27,700 bases of DNA from contig CALWXY010000111.1 in NCBI GenBank assembly GCA_944385595.1, positions 1 through 27,700 on the forward strand, written 5' to 3'. The translations under genes and the position numbers were made by a program. Origin of the DNA: an uncultured Oscillospiraceae bacterium. GTDB lineage: Bacteria; Bacillota; Clostridia; Oscillospirales; Oscillospiraceae. Shown here piece after piece: positions 1 through 6,676 of this stretch (position 1 is the first letter of the stretch; each line of letters starts with the position of its first letter). Under the pieces are notes generated by a model. That model saw only the letters and a program-made list of their open reading frames with translations. It was not told where the DNA came from and searched no databases.

Positions 1-2
1 TT

Positions 3-158
3 TCACTTCCTCCTCAGCTTGCGGCTGTTCACGATGCCGAGCACGATGAAGCAGCAGCCGATGGCGATGAAGATGGGGCGGCGCTGCATGGCGGCGATGA
101 CCAGGCAGAACAGGCCGACCACCAGGTACAGCAGCACGAAGTTGATGAAATTTTTCAC
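3..158 (-). CDS. small two-helix membrane protein, 51 aa, unknown function
   Basis: A 51-residue protein starting with GTG at 156-158 and ending in TGA at 3-5. Its start overlaps the TGA stop of the upstream trmO gene as GTGA, and a GGAGG sits eight bases upstream inside the trmO tail, so the two are probably translationally coupled. Residues about 5-23 and 29-43 are hydrophobic, separated by a short MQRRP turn, and the tail is basic (SRKLRRK), which suggests a hairpin membrane protein with a cytoplasmic C-terminus. I do not recognise a family. The good ribosome site, the coupling and the clean amphipathic layout are the reasons for calling it real. Confidence 0.6.
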   Translation of the reverse strand: MKNFINFVLLYLVVGLFCLVIAAMQRRPIFIAIGCCFIVLGIVNSRKLRRK

Positions 159-859
159 TGTTTATCCTCCGTTCCGGCGGGTTTGATGCCGACGACTGTG
201 AGCGCCCGCCCGGCGACGCGAAAGCGCACGTCCAGCCCGGCGAAGGCCATGCCGTAGATGCGCTCGGGGTCGTCCTGATAGCGCGGGCGCGGGTCGGCGG
301 CGAGCACAGCGGTGAGCGCCTCGCGCCTGTCCTCCGGCACGAGCGCGAGCAGCTCCGGCGGGAAGCCGACCTCCAGAGCCTCGGCGAGGCCGGGGTCGGG
401 CGCGAAGCCGCTTGCGGCGTCTGGGTGGGCGTCTGCGTAGGCGACGTAGGGTTTTATGTCGAAGATGGGCGTGCCGTCCATGAGATCTGCGCCGGAGACG
501 AAGAGCAGCGGCCCCTCCGGCGAGCTGAGCTCGACCCGCTCGAGCCTGACGCAGGACAGCCCTATGGGGTTCGGCCTGAACGGCGAGCGTGAGGCAAAGA
601 CGCCGACGCGCTCGTTCCCGCCGAGCCTGGGCGGGCGCACGGTGGGCGACCAGCCGCCGCGCACGGACTCGGAGAAGAGCCAGATCAGCCAGATGTGCGA
701 GAAGCCCTCGATGCCGCGCAGGGCGTGCGCGTCGCGAAACTCCGGCTCAAAGACGATTCGCGCACTCAGCTCCGGCACTATGCCGCTCTGGCGCGGAATG
801 CCGAATTGCTGCGGAAAATCGCTGTGGATCCGCGCTATTACCTTCATCTCCAAAAGCAT
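155..859 (-). CDS. trmO: TrmO/TsaA-family tRNA (t6A37)-N6-methyltransferase
   Basis: Family role: SAM-dependent methylation of N6-threonylcarbamoyladenosine at position 37 of tRNA(Thr). The N-terminal 140 residues carry the YaeB/TsaA beta-barrel hallmarks: GIPRQSG (20-26), ALRGIEGFSHIWLIWLF (46-62), and GVFASRSPFRPNPIGLS (86-102), which contributes to the SAM and tRNA surface. A C-terminal extension follows, as in the longer two-domain members; 234 aa is close to E. coli TrmO (about 235). The chosen ATG (857-859) has a weak G-rich site; an ATG four codons in has GGAG directly against it, so the start is uncertain by four residues. It is divergent from the flavodoxin gene and followed by a coupled small membrane protein. 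Family assignment is firm; methylation in this organism is inferred. Confidence 0.88.
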   Translation of the reverse strand: MLLEMKVIARIHSDFPQQFGIPRQSGIVPELSARIVFEPEFRDAHALRGIEGFSHIWLIWLFSESVRGGWSPTVRPPRLGGNERVGVFASRSPFRPNPIGLSCVRLERVELSSPEGPLLFVSGADLMDGTPIFDIKPYVAYADAHPDAASGFAPDPGLAEALEVGFPPELLALVPEDRREALTAVLAADPRPRYQDDPERIYGMAFAGLDVRFRVAGRALTVVGIKPAGTEDKQ

Positions 860-884
860 CGCCCCGTCTCAGCAGTTTTCTGAC

Positions 885-913
885 ATTATAAGCCGCCGCC
901 GCGAAAAATTCAA
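885..913 (-). promoter_or_regulatory. sigma-A promoter of trmO
   Basis: On the minus strand TTGAAT (908-913) and TATAAT (885-890) are separated by 17 bases. The -35 lies only four bases from the -35 of the divergent flavodoxin promoter, so the two polymerases would compete for this site. Confidence 0.6.
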
Positions 914-917
914 GCGG

Positions 918-946
918 TTGACAGGCGCACGCCGGGGGGCTATCAT
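918..946 (+). promoter_or_regulatory. sigma-A promoter of the flavodoxin gene
   Basis: TTGACA (918-923), 17-base spacer, TATCAT (941-946). The start point would fall near 953, directly at the AGGAGG ribosome site (953-958), giving a leader of roughly 14 bases with no room for a riboswitch. Confidence 0.7.
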
Positions 947-966
947 AGTCTCAGGAGGCGATACAC

Positions 967-1485
967 ATGAAAATTCTGACAGCATACTTCTCCCGCACCG
1001 GAATGAACTACGCCGCCGGCAACATAATCGAGCTGCCCGTCGGCAATACCGAGGCGGCGGCGAAAATCATAGCGGAGCTGACCGGCTGCGGCCTCTATAA
1101 AATCGACAGGGCCGAGCCCTACGCCTTCGACTACCGCGAGTGCGTGGCTCAGGCTAAGGAGGAGTTTTCGCAGAACATCCGCCCGGCGCTGCGCGAGAGC
1201 GCGCCCGATGTCTCGGAGTACGACGCCGTCATCCTCGGCTACCCGAACTGGTGCGGCACGATGCCGATGCCGGTGTGGACCTTCCTCGAGAGCGGAGACT
1301 TCAAGGGCAAAAAAATTGCCCCGCTCTGCACGAACGAGGGCAGCGGCCTCGGCAAAAGCGTCGCCGACATCGCAAAGCTCTGCCCGGATGCCGAGCTGCT
1401 GGAGGGCCTGTCGGTGCGCGGCTGCGAGGTGCAGGATTCGCGCGGCGACATCGAGCGCTGGCTGAAGAGAATAAAGCTGCTGTAA
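967..1485 (+). CDS. flavodoxin-family protein
   Basis: A 172-residue flavodoxin-fold protein. The FMN-phosphate loop is in AYFSRTG (residues 6-12), followed by the longer NYAAGNIIELPVGNTE stretch seen in the Flavodoxin_4-type proteins of Firmicutes. A YPNWCGTMP segment (about 94-102) matches the second FMN-contact loop with its aromatic residue, and LCTNEGSGLG (about 118-127) the third. Such proteins are cytosolic FMN electron carriers or NAD(P)H-dependent quinone/flavin reductases; the substrate cannot be told from sequence. It starts at ATG 967 eight bases after AGGAGG, has its own strong promoter, and is a single-gene unit closed by a terminator at 1567-1600. Confidence 0.85.
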   Translation: MKILTAYFSRTGMNYAAGNIIELPVGNTEAAAKIIAELTGCGLYKIDRAEPYAFDYRECVAQAKEEFSQNIRPALRESAPDVSEYDAVILGYPNWCGTMPMPVWTFLESGDFKGKKIAPLCTNEGSGLGKSVADIAKLCPDAELLEGLSVRGCEVQDSRGDIERWLKRIKLL

Positions 1486-1533
1486 CCCCTGAGACATCCG
1501 ATTGCCACGCCCGTTCAGCAAAGAATTCAAATC

Positions 1534-1600
1534 ATTTTCTCCCGCGACATGTGCGTGGGAGAAAATAAAAGGCTTTCGGCCGCGGCCGAAAGCCTTTTTT
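1534..1600. terminator. tandem hairpins, bidirectional terminator between flavodoxin and serpin genes
   Basis: Two stems in a row. The first pairs ATTTTCTCCC (1534-1543) with GGGAGAAAAT (1557-1566). The second is a GC-rich stem around AGGCTTTCGGCC / GGCCGAAAGCCT (about 1570-1594), flanked by AAAA on the left and TTTTTT on the right, so it can terminate both converging units. Confidence 0.85.
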
Positions 1601-1604
1601 CGCA

Positions 1605-3056
1605 TCACGCGGGCACATTCACCACACCGGCGAAGAGCGGCGTACCGGCAGAGCCGGTGATGACGAAAATGAACGGCCGGTCGAGCACGAAGTCGACCTC
1701 GTCGGCGGGCGGCTCGCCGGCGCCGGCGGCGCCCATCACCGTGTAGGCCGCGGCGGTGACGCCCTCCTCGTCGATGGCGACGCGGGCGGCGTGCTTGGCC
1801 TGCGAGACGAATATGCCGTCCGTGTCGTCTGTCATGGGGCTGAAATCGGAGACCGAGCCGTCGAACACGTCGGTGACGCCGAGGTTTTGCAGCCCCGCGC
1901 GGAGGTCAAAATCGGAGACGACGTCGAACTTGGGTATGGCCTGATTGATGATGAGGAATTTTTTGCTTTCCCAGTCGCTCCCGCCGGAGATGATGAAGCT
2001 CAGCGCCTCGCTGTCGGCGAGCAAATCGTCCGGCGAGAAGCCCTCGTCGGGGAGGATGAAGCGCATGGCGCCGCCGCTCTCCAGATTGCGCTCGATGGCG
2101 GAGAAGCGCTCGCCCCAGTAGTAATAGCCCTGTCCGGACTGATGCATGAAGTCGCAGTTTATATCGCCGCCAGGTGCATGAAATACACCCTGCTCGGTTT
2201 TGTCGCTGGAGAACTCGCTCGTCCACTTCGCGCGGAAATAGACCGTGGTGGCGAGGGCGAGTATGGTGTCGGCGTCGAGCCCGACGCCGTCGGCCTGCTC
2301 ACTGAGAAGCCCGCCGGTCTGCTCGTTCAGCCAGGCTTGCAGCGCCTCGTTCACCTCGTCGGAGCCCATCTCGCCGCGGTAGGCCGAGGCGTAGTAGACC
2401 TCCGCGAGCTTGTCGAGCGTATTTTGCTTGAAGCTCACATCATTGTCCAGCCACAGCGAGGACGCGAGTATGCTGGCAGACGCGCCGTCGTCCATATAGT
2501 TCGCGTTCCAGAGCGCCGACGCGGTCTCGCGCAGCTCGCCGATGCCGCCGCTGCCTAGCAGCGCGAGCACCTGCGCGCGGCTGTCGCCGTCGGTCAGCTC
2601 GGCGAGCATACCGAGCGCGAGGTAGACGTTCAGCGGCGAGTAGACGGCGTTCTCGCCGTCCGCGCCGCCGAGGAACTGCGGCAGGGTTTTCGCGCAGAAG
2701 CTGTCGAGCGCCGTCTCAAAGCCCTCGCCCATGTCGCGCTGGGCGCGGTAGAACTCCCACCACGCGTCGAAGGCGGCGTTGAACTCATCGTCCTGCATAC
2801 TGCCGTCGGGGTTTACATAATCCATCATATCGGGGTAAGGCGGCGACTCGGGGTACTCGGCCTCGGCGAGCGCCGCGAATGCCTCGGTGGTCAGCGCGCC
2901 GCCGCCGGGGCGCAGGAGCACGCCGCCGAGTATGGCGAGCGCGAGTAGCGCCGCCACGGCGCCGAGCCAGCGCCGCCGCCTTTTGGGGCGCGCGGCCTTT
3001 TCGACCAGCTCGGGGTCGACGTTTTCGAGCTTTTCGAGAAATTCATCGCCTCTCAC
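1605..3056 (-). CDS. membrane-anchored serpin with anti-sigma-like N-terminus
   Basis: A 483-residue protein with three parts. Residues 1-29 are a short charged cytoplasmic segment (MRGDEFLEKLENVDPELVEK, then a KRRRR stop-transfer). Residues 30-48 are a single transmembrane helix. From about residue 110 there is a full serpin fold: the NAVYSPLNVYLALGML segment, the hinge EEGVTAAAYT (430-439) and the C-terminal signature FVLDRPFIFVI, which fits the PROSITE serpin pattern. Counting from hinge Gly432 (P15), the scissile pair is predicted as Ala446-Gly447. The alanine-rich hinge predicts an inhibitor, a suicide trap for serine proteases acting outside the cell. The start is GTG overlapping the sigma gene's TGA (GTGA), with AGGAGG nine bases upstream. 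Coupling to an ECF sigma gene and the N-terminal layout suggest it may also hold that sigma at the membrane; this is inference. The serpin call is firm. Confidence 0.9.
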   Translation of the reverse strand: MRGDEFLEKLENVDPELVEKAARPKRRRRWLGAVAALLALAILGGVLLRPGGGALTTEAFAALAEAEYPESPPYPDMMDYVNPDGSMQDDEFNAAFDAWWEFYRAQRDMGEGFETALDSFCAKTLPQFLGGADGENAVYSPLNVYLALGMLAELTDGDSRAQVLALLGSGGIGELRETASALWNANYMDDGASASILASSLWLDNDVSFKQNTLDKLAEVYYASAYRGEMGSDEVNEALQAWLNEQTGGLLSEQADGVGLDADTILALATTVYFRAKWTSEFSSDKTEQGVFHAPGGDINCDFMHQSGQGYYYWGERFSAIERNLESGGAMRFILPDEGFSPDDLLADSEALSFIISGGSDWESKKFLIINQAIPKFDVVSDFDLRAGLQNLGVTDVFDGSVSDFSPMTDDTDGIFVSQAKHAARVAIDEEGVTAAAYTVMGAAGAGEPPADEVDFVLDRPFIFVITGSAGTPLFAGVVNVPA

Positions 3057-3613
3057 AGCTCATAGCCCTCCTTTTCAAGGTAAAGTCTGAGGCTGTTCCG
3101 CAAGCGGAACAGCGTTGATTTCGTCTTGCTCTCGGTGATGCCGAGCTTATTTGATATCTCGGCCACGCTGTCGAAATACCAGTAGCGGCGGAGGAAGACG
3201 CAGCGCTGCTCCTCCGTCAGAGTGCGGAGGAAGCGGCTTATCGCCTCGCCGAGGACTATGCCGTCTATGAGGCACTCGGTGTCGCTGGGCGAGGGGATGC
3301 ACTGCTCCATCTCGGCGCTCAGCTCGGTGAGCACGGCCGAGCGGCGCTGCGCCGAGCGCATTTTGCAGAGGTTCAGCACAGTCGAGCGCATGATCTTCGC
3401 GAGGAAGGCGAAGAGATAGCTGCGCGGCTCGTGCGGCGGTATGCTGTTCCAGGCCTTGAAATAGGTGTCGTTCTCGCACTCCTCGACGGACTGCTCGTCA
3501 GAAATGAGCTTTGCGCCGAGAGAGCGCAGCGCGCGCCCGTATTTCGCGGCGGAGTGCGCGAGCGCGGTCTCGTCCCGCGCGAGATAGAGCGCCACGATTT
3601 TTGCGTCCTCCAT
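3053..3613 (-). CDS. ECF-type RNA polymerase sigma factor
   Basis: 186 residues with the two ECF domains only. Region 2 lies around SVEECENDTYFKAWNSIPP with the following YLFAFLAKIMRSTVLN helix (about residues 42-82). Region 4 begins at LTEEQRCVFLRRYWY and has the recognition helix-turn-helix SVAEISNKLGITESKTKSTLFRLRNSLR. There is no sigma-1.1 or sigma-3 domain. It would direct polymerase to a small regulon. The start ATG (3611-3613) follows GGAGGGAG. It overlaps the downstream serpin gene by four bases, the arrangement usual for an ECF sigma and its anti-sigma factor. An extended -10 promoter and a perfect palindrome lie just upstream. The exact ECF group and target promoter are not evident. 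Confidence 0.88.
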   Translation of the reverse strand: MEDAKIVALYLARDETALAHSAAKYGRALRSLGAKLISDEQSVEECENDTYFKAWNSIPPHEPRSYLFAFLAKIMRSTVLNLCKMRSAQRRSAVLTELSAEMEQCIPSPSDTECLIDGIVLGEAISRFLRTLTEEQRCVFLRRYWYFDSVAEISNKLGITESKTKSTLFRLRNSLRLYLEKEGYEL

Positions 3614-3628
3614 GTTCTCCCTCCTTGC

Positions 3629-3655
3629 GTGAGAGTCCTCTCACCCATTATATCA
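3629..3655 (-). promoter_or_regulatory. extended -10 promoter and palindromic operator of the sigma-serpin operon
   Basis: On the minus strand TGATATAAT (plus 3647-3655) is an extended -10 element with no good -35. Immediately downstream, covering the expected start point, is a perfect inverted repeat GTGAGAG-TC-CTCTCAC (3629-3644 as read on plus). A protein bound there would block initiation; the repeat could also form a small hairpin at the 5' end of the mRNA ahead of the ribosome site. Confidence 0.55.
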
Positions 3656-3686
3656 GCTTTTTCACGCCTCCGGTTGCGCGGAGGAT

Positions 3687-3717
3687 AAAAAAATCCCCGC
3701 GCCGGTTCGGCGCGGGG
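3687..3717 (-). terminator. intrinsic terminator of the DUF4358 lipoprotein gene
   Basis: On the minus strand a ten-base-pair GC stem (arms 3708-3717 and 3695-3704, three-base loop) is followed by seven T residues (plus 3687-3693 read as A). Confidence 0.9.
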
Positions 3718-3730
3718 CAAAAGAGAGGAT

Positions 3731-4465
3731 TTACGCCGCGAGGGCGGCGTTGAAGATCTCGACGACGGCGTCGGGATCCTCGGCGACGACGAAGATGATG
3801 TAGCTGCCGTTCTCGACGATCTTGGCGTTCTGCACCAGCTCATACTGCTCGGGCAGATACTGAGACCAGCTGTCGAGCAGGGCCTGCTTGCGGGCCTCGA
3901 TGCCGGCCTTGACGGCGTCCATATTGCCGTCGGCGACCTCGGCGATGAAAATCTCGGAGGCGGGGACGACCATCAGCGGTATGTTGAGGCTGTAGGCGTG
4001 CAGCATGGAGGCGGCGATGCCGTAGAGGCCGCTGAGGTCGGAGTCTCCGCAGGCCATGAAGGAGGGCAGGCTGCCGCTGAGCTGGGCGGCTATGCTGTTG
4101 TAAATCTCGGCGCAGACGCTTTCGCTCTCGGAGGGCTGCTCGCTCTCGGAGGGCTGCTCGCTCTCAGAGGGCTGCTCGCTCTCGGCGGGGGGCTCGGAGG
4201 GCTGGGTGCTCTCAACGGGGGCGCTGGTCTCGGGAGCGCTGCTCTCCGGCGCCTCGGTCTCGGGAGCTTCGCTCTCAGGAGCCTCGCTCTCCGGAGCCTC
4301 GGACTCCGGGGCCTCGCTCTCGGGGATCTCGGGGGAGGTGGTCACGTCGTCGCCGACCTCGGGCGACGCGCTGACATCGGGGTCTTTGTCGTCGCTGCCG
4401 GAGCAGGCGGCGAGGCTGAAAACAAGCGCAAGCGCGAGAAGAAGAGACAGGATTTTTTTAGTCAA
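3731..4465 (-). CDS. DUF4358-domain lipoprotein on a low-complexity stalk
   Basis: 244 residues. Residues 1-20 are a lipoprotein signal peptide ending in lipobox LAAC with Cys21 as the lipidation site. Residues about 36-116 are a low-complexity acidic stalk of tandem ESEAP-like and ESEQPS repeats, fit to span peptidoglycan. Residues about 117-244 resemble DUF4358, a domain common on clostridial lipoproteins, with the typical ALLDSWSQYLPEQYELVQNA helix and YIIFVVAEDPDAVVEIF end strand. Its biochemical role is unknown. The start is TTG (4463-4465), eight bases after GGAGG; no in-frame ATG is available. It is a single-gene unit with its own terminator, lying directly upstream of the sigma gene and carrying an ECF-like promoter. 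An alternative is a plain sigma-A TATTAT element near the ribosome site. Confidence 0.8.
   Translation of the reverse strand: MTKKILSLLLALALVFSLAACSGSDDKDPDVSASPEVGDDVTTSPEIPESEAPESEAPESEAPESEAPETEAPESSAPETSAPVESTQPSEPPAESEQPSESEQPSESEQPSESESVCAEIYNSIAAQLSGSLPSFMACGDSDLSGLYGIAASMLHAYSLNIPLMVVPASEIFIAEVADGNMDAVKAGIEARKQALLDSWSQYLPEQYELVQNAKIVENGSYIIFVVAEDPDAVVEIFNAALAA
4122..4193. repeat. 18-bp tandem repeat in the lipoprotein stalk
   Basis: Unit TCGCTCTCGGAGGGCTGC (plus strand) repeats three times almost perfectly at 4122-4139, 4140-4157 and 4158-4175, with a degenerate fourth copy to 4193. It encodes ESEQPS on the minus strand and could change length by slippage. Confidence 0.85.
4222..4326. 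repeat. 15-bp degenerate tandem repeat in the lipoprotein stalk
   Basis: About seven 15-bp units encode E-S/T-E/S-A-P pentapeptides on the minus strand. Third positions differ between units while the peptide is kept, so selection is on protein composition rather than on the DNA repeat. Confidence 0.75.
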
Positions 4466-4522
4466 AATGTTGACCTCCTATAATAATGTGCGGCGGGCCG
4501 CTTGGCCGTACCGAGACAGTAA

Positions 4523-4547
4523 GACGCAGAGCGCGCAAAAAAGTTCC
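4523..4547 (-). promoter_or_regulatory. candidate ECF-sigma promoter of the DUF4358 lipoprotein gene
   Basis: On the minus strand GGAAC (plus 4543-4547) and CGTC (plus 4523-4526) are separated by 16 bases, followed by TTA. GGAAC with 16-17 bases to CGTC is the general layout of ECF promoters. The start point would be near 4513, leaving a leader of about 48 bases before the TTG start. Confidence 0.45.
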
Positions 4548-4591
4548 CGGAATCGACAAGGTTTCTTAAATAAATTCGTGGAGACACCCGG

Positions 4592-4620
4592 TTGACAAAA
4601 AGGCAGGGCTATTTTAAAAT
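4592..4620 (+). promoter_or_regulatory. sigma-A promoter of the pyr operon
   Basis: TTGACA (4592-4597), 17-base spacer, TAAAAT (4615-4620). Transcription would start near 4627, about 32 bases before pyrC. There is no space for a PyrR binding loop or attenuator. Confidence 0.75.
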
Positions 4621-4658
4621 AATGTGTTAGGAAACAGAGAAAAGAGAGGAGGAGCGGT

Positions 4659-5945
4659 ATGATGAAGCTCATAAAAAACGCGGGAGTCTTCACCGGAGGC
4701 GAGTTTAAAAGGCTCGATCTTCTCATAGACGGCGGCGTGATTTCCAAAATTTTCGAGCCGTCCGCCACCCCCGAGGGATTCGTCGGGGAGGTATTCGATT
4801 TTTCAAATAGTGACTGCGTTGTGCTGCCCGGTCTTTCAGATGTTCATGTGCATTTAAGAGAGCCGGGCTTTTGTTATAAGGAGACGGTCAAAACCGGCAC
4901 AATGGCGGCGGCTCGCGGCGGCTTTACGAGCGTCTGCGCCATGCCGAACCTGAATCCCGTGCCCGACACGCTCGAGCACCTGCGCGCCGAGCTTTGCGCC
5001 ATCGAGCGCGACGCCGTCGTGCACGTCTACCCCTACGCCGCCATCACCATGGGCGAAAAGGGCGAGCAGCTCGCGGATATGGCCGCCATGGCGCCTTACG
5101 TCAAGGGCTTTTCGGACGACGGCAGGGGCGTCCAGACCGCCGACATGATGCGCGCCGCCATGAGAGAGGCCAAGCGGCTCGGCCTGCCCATAGTCTCGCA
5201 CTGCGAGGTCGAGGCGCTGCTCGTCCCCGGCGGCTGCATACACGACGGCGAATACGCCAGAGCGCACGGCCACGTCGGCATCAGCTCCGCGAGCGAGTGG
5301 AAGCAGATTGAGCGCGATATCGCGCTGCTGCGCGAGACCGGCGCGAGCTACCACATCTGCCACATGTCGGCCAAGGAGAGCGTCGAGCTGGTGCGCCGCG
5401 CGAAGGCCGAGGGGCTGGATGTAACCTGCGAGACCGGCCCGCACTACCTCGCCATGTGCGACATGGACATAGGCGAGGACGGCAGATTCAAAATGAACCC
5501 GCCCATCCGCGCCGCCGAAGACCGCGACGCCCTCGTCGCCGGAATCCAGGACGGCACGGTGGATATGATAATCACCGACCACGCCCCGCACTCCGCGGAG
5601 GAAAAAGGCCGCGGGCTTGATAAGAGCCTCATGGGCGTCGTCGGGCTGGAGACCAGCTTCGCCGCCTGCTACACATATCTGGTCAAAACCGGCAAAATAA
5701 GCCTTGAGAAGCTCATAGACCTCATGCACGGCGCGCCGAAGCGGCGCTTCGGCATAGGCTCGGATATAGAGCCGGGAGAGCCGGCGGACATCACCGTGTT
5801 CGACCTCGGGCGCAGCTACACCGTCGACCCCGGCGAGTTCCTGTCCATGGGCAGGGCGACGCCGTTTGAGGGCAGAGAGCTCTATGGCCGCTGCCTGCTC
5901 ACCCTCGTCGGCGGCGAGACCGTCTGGGAGGAAAAAGACAGATGA
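4659..5945 (+). CDS. pyrC: dihydroorotase (type I)
   Basis: Cyclises N-carbamoyl-L-aspartate to dihydroorotate, third step of UMP synthesis, cytosolic zinc amidohydrolase. 428 residues. Metal ligands are visible in DVHVHLREPG (61-70, His63 and His65), in SHCE (His181) and HICH (His235), and the catalytic Asp is in TDHAPH (Asp307). The GFSDDGRG loop (150-157) is the type I mark, in which an Asp takes the place of the carboxylated lysine of type II enzymes. AGGAGG (4647-4652) is six bases before the first ATG and nine before the second, so either may start the protein. It is the first gene of the operon and its end overlaps pyrK by four bases. Confidence 0.96.
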   Translation: MMKLIKNAGVFTGGEFKRLDLLIDGGVISKIFEPSATPEGFVGEVFDFSNSDCVVLPGLSDVHVHLREPGFCYKETVKTGTMAAARGGFTSVCAMPNLNPVPDTLEHLRAELCAIERDAVVHVYPYAAITMGEKGEQLADMAAMAPYVKGFSDDGRGVQTADMMRAAMREAKRLGLPIVSHCEVEALLVPGGCIHDGEYARAHGHVGISSASEWKQIERDIALLRETGASYHICHMSAKESVELVRRAKAEGLDVTCETGPHYLAMCDMDIGEDGRFKMNPPIRAAEDRDALVAGIQDGTVDMIITDHAPHSAEEKGRGLDKSLMGVVGLETSFAACYTYLVKTGKISLEKLIDLMHGAPKRRFGIGSDIEPGEPADITVFDLGRSYTVDPGEFLSMGRATPFEGRELYGRCLLTLVGGETVWEEKDR

Positions 5946-6676
5946 TAAAAACAGAGTATATTATCCGCTCAAATGAGCCGATAGCCGATGGCGTATACCG
6001 TATGCGCCTCGAGGGCGACACCGGCGCCATAAAAGCGCCCGGCCAGTTCATCGACATCTCGGTGCCGGAGCTGTTCCTGCGCCGCCCGATATCGGTCAGC
6101 GACTGGGACGCGAGCGGCCTCACGATTATATATAAGGTAGTCGGAGCGGGCACGGACAAGCTCTCGGCCATGCGCCCCGGCGCGGCGCTCCCGGCGCTCT
6201 CCGGCCTCGGCAACGGCTTCGACATGGATAAATGCGCCAGACACACCGCCGTAATCGGCGGCGGCGTCGGCGTGCCGCCGATGTACGGCCTCGCCAAGCG
6301 CCTGCTCGAGCGGGGACATGAGGTCACCGCCATGCTGGGCTTCAACGGCACCGGCGATATGATGCTGGTGCAGGAGTTCGAGGCGCTCGGCTGCCGCACG
6401 CTGGTGTCCACAGCCGACGGCAGCTTCGGCGTGCGCGGCTTCGTCACCGCGCTGCTGCCTATGGCCGACTTCGGCAGCTTCTGCGCCTGCGGCCCGGAGC
6501 CCATGCTCCGCGCGCTGGAGGGCGCAGTGGGCGACAAGCCCGGCCAAATCAGCCTCGAGGAGCGCATGGGCTGCGGCTTCGGCGCCTGCATGGGCTGCAC
6601 GAAGCAGACTAAAAACGGACCCAAGCGCGTCTGCAAGGACGGCCCGGTATTCGACAGGGAGGTGCTCATATGGTAG
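5942..6676 (+). CDS. pyrK: dihydroorotate dehydrogenase B, electron-transfer subunit
   Basis: 244-residue FAD and [2Fe-2S] protein that passes electrons from the PyrD FMN to NAD+. The FAD-binding motif RRPISV is at 47-52, a glycine-rich NAD-binding loop GGGVGVPP follows in the middle, and the cluster ligands are Cys211, Cys216, Cys219 and Cys231 in CGFGACMGC and the following VCKDGP. It starts with ATG overlapping the pyrC stop (ATGA), and its own stop overlaps the pyrD start region by seven bases, in keeping with equal production of the two subunits of the heterotetramer. Confidence 0.96.
   Translation: MIKTEYIIRSNEPIADGVYRMRLEGDTGAIKAPGQFIDISVPELFLRRPISVSDWDASGLTIIYKVVGAGTDKLSAMRPGAALPALSGLGNGFDMDKCARHTAVIGGGVGVPPMYGLAKRLLERGHEVTAMLGFNGTGDMMLVQEFEALGCRTLVSTADGSFGVRGFVTALLPMADFGSFCACGPEPMLRALEGAVGDKPGQISLEERMGCGFGACMGCTKQTKNGPKRVCKDGPVFDREVLIW

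Noticed and set aside
1791..2558. 255-codon open frame on the plus strand
   Set aside because: Antisense shadow of the serpin gene.
4621..4658. PyrR attenuator before pyrC
   Set aside because: The leader is about 32 bases with no hairpin.
4478..4768. 96-codon minus-strand frame across the pyrC start
   Set aside because: It covers the pyr promoter and pyrC start antisense, and lacks a ribosome site; its hydrophobic segment comes from A/T-rich promoter DNA.
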